35,941 nt of DNA from an uncultured Clostridium sp. (GTDB taxonomy: Bacteria > Bacillota > Clostridia > TANB77 > CAG-508): NCBI GenBank assembly GCA_900557195.1, contig USRT01000021.1:1-35941 (forward strand). Direction: 5' to 3'. Shown here in pieces: positions 33,010 to 35,941 of the stretch. The number at the start of each line of letters is the position of its first letter. Within the stretch, counting starts at the first letter, position 1. The notes under the pieces are model-generated. The model had not been told where the DNA came from. It ran no database searches and was given only the letters and a program-made list of their open reading frames with translations. The position numbers were made by a program, and so were the translations under genes.

Positions 33010-33360
33010 ATGGCAAGAGTTAAAACAGCAAGAATTACTCGTAAAAAACATAAAAAAGTATTAAAACAAGCAAAAGGTTATTTTGGAGCAAAAAATTACA
33101 GATTCAGAATGGCTAAACAAGCAGTTATGAAATCTGGAATGTATGCATATGTAGGAAGAAAAGATAAAAAGAGTGATTTTAGAAAATTATGGATAGCTAG
33201 AATAAATGCAGCAGCAAGAATGAATGGAACAACATATAGCAAATTAATAGCTGGATTAAAAAAAGCTAACGTAACAATAAACAGAAAAATGTTAGCAGAA
33301 TTAGCTGTAACAGATCCTAAAGCATTTACAGAGATAGCTGAAGTAGCTAAAAAAGCATAA
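33010..33360 (+). CDS. rplT: Ribosomal protein L20 (bL20)
   Basis: A 116-aa protein beginning ARVKTARITRKKHKKVLK, with the core SDFRKLWIARINAAAR. L20 also represses this operon through the leader in Bacillota. GGAGGG precedes ATG 33010. Confidence 0.98.
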   Translation: MARVKTARITRKKHKKVLKQAKGYFGAKNYRFRMAKQAVMKSGMYAYVGRKDKKSDFRKLWIARINAAARMNGTTYSKLIAGLKKANVTINRKMLAELAVTDPKAFTEIAEVAKKA

Positions 33361-33387
33361 AAAAAGATTGCAACCGCAATCTTTTTT
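33361..33387. terminator. Terminator after rplT
   Basis: AAAAAGATTGC pairs with GCAATCTTTTTTT around a short AACC loop. It directly follows rplT and abuts the 3' end of the convergent spoVAE. Confidence 0.85.
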
Positions 33388-33774
33388 TTATTGCTTTTTC
33401 ATTTTAGGTTTTGAAATTAAAGATGCAATATAACCGAAAAATACTGCAGCTGCAATTCCACCAGCACTTGCTTTAACTCCACCTGTAAAAGCACCAATTA
33501 TACCATTTTCTTTAACGGCTTCTATAGCACCTTTAGATAAATTATAACCAAATCCAGTTAAAGGAACAGTTGCACCAGCGCCTGCGAAATCTACCAAATA
33601 TTTATAAATACCAAGTCCACCTAAAATTGCGCCAGTAGTTACAAAAATAACTAAAATTCTTGCAGGTGTAAGTTTGGTTTTATCTATTAAAATTTGACCT
33701 ACAACACAAATTAATCCTCCAACAATAAAGGCTCTTAAAATTTGCATCCAATCTAAACTTTGTAAAAAATCCAT
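33388..33774 (-). CDS. spoVAE: Stage V sporulation protein AE
   Basis: Small membrane protein of 128 aa of the SpoVA channel, which moves Ca-dipicolinate into and out of the spore. About four hydrophobic segments are seen, with the motifs AFIVGGLICVVGQILID, GAGATVPLTGFG and IEAVKENGIIGAFTGG shared with SpoVAC/AE. ATG 33774 has GGAGG seven bases upstream; a longer upstream frame has none. It is the last gene of the spoVA set, 52 bases after spoVAD. Confidence 0.93.
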   Translation of the reverse strand: MDFLQSLDWMQILRAFIVGGLICVVGQILIDKTKLTPARILVIFVTTGAILGGLGIYKYLVDFAGAGATVPLTGFGYNLSKGAIEAVKENGIIGAFTGGVKASAGGIAAAVFFGYIASLISKPKMKKQ

Positions 33775-33826
33775 TGCAGACCTCCATAAAAAATAAATGT
33801 ATTTATTCAAATATAAAATTGTTAAT

Positions 33827-34837
33827 TTATAAAGTATTTTCAATTGAAACGGCATGTGCAATTCCTGGAATTGATTCACCCTGTTGATTTGTTGTAGAGT
33901 TTGTTAAAGCACCAGTTGCAATTAACAAAATCTTATTTATTTCTTTGTTTCTTAATTTGTTAAACACATATCCAGAGAAAACACTACCACAACATGCACA
34001 ACCGCTACCACCAGAATGTGTATCTTGGGTTTCTTTATCAAAAATTAAAACTCCACAGTCGTTATAATTAGCATTAATGTTATAACCATTTTTTTGAGAT
34101 AAATCTTTCATTATTTCTTTCCCAATATGACCTAAATCTCCTGTCAAAATTAAATCATAATAACTTGGTTTTCTGCCTGTATCTTTAAAATGTGTTAGTA
34201 AAGTATCTAGTGCGGCAGGCGCCATTGCAGCGCCCATGTTATTTGCATTTTTTATTCCCATATCAACAATTTTTCCTGGTGTAAAATGAGTAACAAAAGG
34301 ACCGTTTCCGTTTTTAGAAAGAATTGCACAACCAGCACCTGTTACGGTCCATTGTGCTGTAGGTGGTCTTTGATTTCCAAGTTCTAAAGGAAATCTAAAT
34401 TGCTTTTCAGCACTACAAAAGTGACTTGATGCAGCACATAAAGCATTTGTAGCAGCTCCACCATCTATAAAACTTGCAGCCATTCCCATTCCTTCAACGT
34501 AAGTTGAACATGCTCCAAAAATTCCGAAATAGGGTATATTACTATAACGTAAACCAAAACTTGAAGATATGCATTGATTTAAAAGGTCTCCGGCAAAACA
34601 AAAATCTATTGCATCTGATGCAAGTTTAGATTTTGTAAGTGCAGTGTTTACTGTTTCTTTAATTATTTTGCTTTCAGCTTTTTCCCAAGATTTTTCTCCC
34701 CAAAATTCATCATCTAAGCATTGGTCAAAATATTTTGCTAAAGGACCATCGGCTTCTTTTGGACCTACAATACAAGCTGTATCTAAAATTGTAGGAGGAT
34801 TATCAAATTTTATTGTTTGTGAACCTATTTTTTGCAA
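33827..34837 (-). CDS. spoVAD: Stage V sporulation protein AD
   Basis: Soluble thiolase-fold SpoVA subunit that binds dipicolinate, 336 aa (about 338 in B. subtilis). Typical segments: GPKEADGPLAKYFD, GDLLNQCISSSFGLR, FGIFGACSTYVEGM and GSGCACCGSVFSG. The start is TTG 34837, eight bases after GGGAG. An ATG-like extension to 34894 lacks a ribosome site. It follows spoVAC after a 211-base gap. Confidence 0.95.
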   Translation of the reverse strand: MQKIGSQTIKFDNPPTILDTACIVGPKEADGPLAKYFDQCLDDEFWGEKSWEKAESKIIKETVNTALTKSKLASDAIDFCFAGDLLNQCISSSFGLRYSNIPYFGIFGACSTYVEGMGMAASFIDGGAATNALCAASSHFCSAEKQFRFPLELGNQRPPTAQWTVTGAGCAILSKNGNGPFVTHFTPGKIVDMGIKNANNMGAAMAPAALDTLLTHFKDTGRKPSYYDLILTGDLGHIGKEIMKDLSQKNGYNINANYNDCGVLIFDKETQDTHSGGSGCACCGSVFSGYVFNKLRNKEINKILLIATGALTNSTTNQQGESIPGIAHAVSIENTL

Positions 34838-34934
34838 AAAATCATCTCCCTTAATAATATAAATTTCAATGATATTTGTAACATCTAATAACAATTTTCA
34901 AGTTTATTTATTTTTTTACTGCGCTCCCCATTTA

Positions 34935-34969
34935 AGAAACTGTAATTCACTACCGTTCAAACAGTTTCT
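34935..34969. repeat. Hairpin in the spoVAC-spoVAD gap
   Basis: The perfect 9-base arms AGAAACTGT and ACAGTTTCT enclose a 17-base loop, in an otherwise featureless 211-base gap. It may be a partial terminator or processing site within the spoVA operon. There is no good T-run on the minus strand. Confidence 0.5.
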
Positions 34970-35048
34970 AAAAAGGTCCCCACAATACTTGTAAAAAAAT
35001 AAATTGAAACTTTCAAATTGTTAAACCATGTAAAATAACATTTGCTGT

Positions 35049-35519
35049 TTAAACCAGGGTCATTCCTGTTGTGTTAAAAATTAAATAAACTATTCCAACA
35101 ATAATGGATGTTGAAATTCCGAAAACAAGAACAGGACCGGCAACAGTAAACATTTTTCCTCCTACACCCATTACATATCCTTCACTTTTGTATTCCATAG
35201 CAGGGGCAACAATAGAGTTTGCAAACCCTGTAATAGGAACTAAAGAACCAGCACCAGCAAATTTCCCTATTTTATTAAAAAGATTCAAACCAGTTAAAAA
35301 AGCACTAACTGCAATTAATAAAATAGAAACAACAGTACCAGAAATTTCGGTACTTAAACCTCTAGATTTGCAAACTTCCATTATAATTTGACCTATTGAA
35401 CAAATTAATCCACCAACCCAAAAAGCATTGAAACAATTTTTTAAAATGGGTGAATTAGGAGATTTTTGGTCAACATAGTTTTGATAATCTTTAACTGTTT
35501 CTGTAGGATTGTTACTCAT
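35049..35519 (-). CDS. spoVAC: Stage V sporulation protein AC
   Basis: Membrane protein of 156 aa, mechanosensitive subunit of the SpoVA channel. A soluble N-terminus (about 1-30, YVDQKSPNSPILKN) precedes four to five hydrophobic segments with AFWVGGLICSIGQIIME and GAGSLVPITGFANSI. ATG 35519 has AGGAGG upstream. spoVAB and other subunits are not seen, which is usual for the clostridial spoVAC-AD-AE set. Confidence 0.95.
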   Translation of the reverse strand: MSNNPTETVKDYQNYVDQKSPNSPILKNCFNAFWVGGLICSIGQIIMEVCKSRGLSTEISGTVVSILLIAVSAFLTGLNLFNKIGKFAGAGSLVPITGFANSIVAPAMEYKSEGYVMGVGGKMFTVAGPVLVFGISTSIIVGIVYLIFNTTGMTLV

Positions 35520-35532
35520 AACTATTTCCTCC

Positions 35533-35748
35533 TTAATTATCTCTATTTCTATCTATTAGAAATGCTAAATCTAAACTAACAAAATATTCAGAAATTTTGT
35601 CATCATCAATTTTAGCTTTTTGTTCTAAAATTGTAATTTCAGAAATATAGTCTAAAGTTTCAGCTGCTTCTGCTACTGTTTTTACAATTGCATCCTTCCA
35701 TGAAACTTTTGAGCTTCCTGTAACTTTTAAATGTTTTTCTACGTTCAT
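35533..35748 (-). CDS. Dodecin-like small protein
   Basis: A 71-aa protein with the dodecin fold pattern: EKHLKVTGSSKVSWKDAIVKTVAEAAETLDYI (strand-helix), then EITILEQKAKIDD and SEYFVSLDLAFLI (two strands). Dodecins form hollow 12-mers that hold flavins. The aromatic flavin-stacking residue expected in the second strand is not evident here, so ligand binding is uncertain. GGAGG precedes ATG 35748. It lies 13 bases before spoVAC and is probably co-transcribed, suggesting expression in the developing spore. Confidence 0.85.
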   Translation of the reverse strand: MNVEKHLKVTGSSKVSWKDAIVKTVAEAAETLDYISEITILEQKAKIDDDKISEYFVSLDLAFLIDRNRDN

Positions 35749-35941
35749 AAAATCAACCTCCGAAAATTATTCTAAAGATATAATTTCCAACAAATACAAA
35801 AATATGCATTTGAAATTGATTTTTTATTAATTTTAAATTAAAATGTTAAATATAAAATAATAAATTAAATTAATATTTATACTAAAGTATTTAAAATGTT
35901 GGACGATATATGTTATGTAATCAAATAAGGGATGCAACATT

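Overview
The window is about 28% GC and comes from an anaerobic, spore-forming member of the Bacillota, most likely an uncultured gut-type Clostridia. This rests on an electron-bifurcating [FeFe] hydrogenase, pyruvate formate-lyase, spoVAC/AD/AE, spoIIID, yabG, sipL and yunB, strong AGGAGG ribosome binding sites and a ribosomal protein set of firmicute type. The exact lineage cannot be fixed from this window. There are no rRNA or tRNA genes, CRISPR arrays or complete insertion sequences.

Layout. 144-2295: potassium uptake pair ktrB-ktrA (+). 2455-2706: small zinc-ribbon membrane protein (-). 2917-4599: zinc uptake znuA-znuC (+). 4792-5145: candidate type I toxin-antitoxin locus. 5260-9583: hydC-hydB-hydA (+). 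9620-9779: large inverted-repeat element. 9963-10806: znuB (+), cut off from znuAC by the hydrogenase genes. 10844-11058: probable small RNA. 11243-12579: CPBP-family membrane protease and a 51-aa basic protein (+). 12659-15719: pflB-pflA (-). 16009-16632: foreign-looking papain-fold-like protein (-). 16979-17305: XRE regulator (-). 17536-20955: heterodimeric ABC exporter (+). 21042-21938: foreign-looking alarmone-synthetase-like gene (-). 22156-28691: spoIIID, fbp, a zinc-ribbon gene, yabG, veg, sipL, yunB. 28935-30296: M20 dipeptidase. 30426-30860: Cys-rich heptad-repeat protein. 30935-33360: rplM-rpsI (-) diverging from infC-rpmI-rplT (+). 33388-35748: dodecin-like gene, spoVAC, spoVAD, spoVAE (-).

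The main discovery is a recoding rule. Eight genes (ktrB, znuA, hydC, hydB, hydA, znuB, the first ABC exporter half and sipL) are each interrupted by a +1 frameshift, nine shifts in all. Every shift falls exactly on an in-frame CGG codon. In each case, skipping the C (NNN-C-GGR) restores the full-length conserved protein, with glycine at the junction. No other in-frame CGG codon exists in the native genes, although CGG in the other two phases occurs more than twenty times without any frame disturbance. The only in-frame CGG codons read straight through are one each in the two GC-richer, apparently acquired genes. This fits a lineage in which CGG is no longer an ordinary arginine codon and CGGA/CGGG is read as a four-base glycine codon, or the C is skipped, genome-wide. 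Gene callers would break all these genes into fragments.

Other points of interest: a type I toxin-antitoxin locus with twin promoters and matching RNA 5' ends, a hairpin over the spoIIID ribosome binding site, a hairpin between ribosome binding site and start codon of znuB, an AUA start codon for infC, and a GC-rich REP-like palindrome between pflB and pflA.
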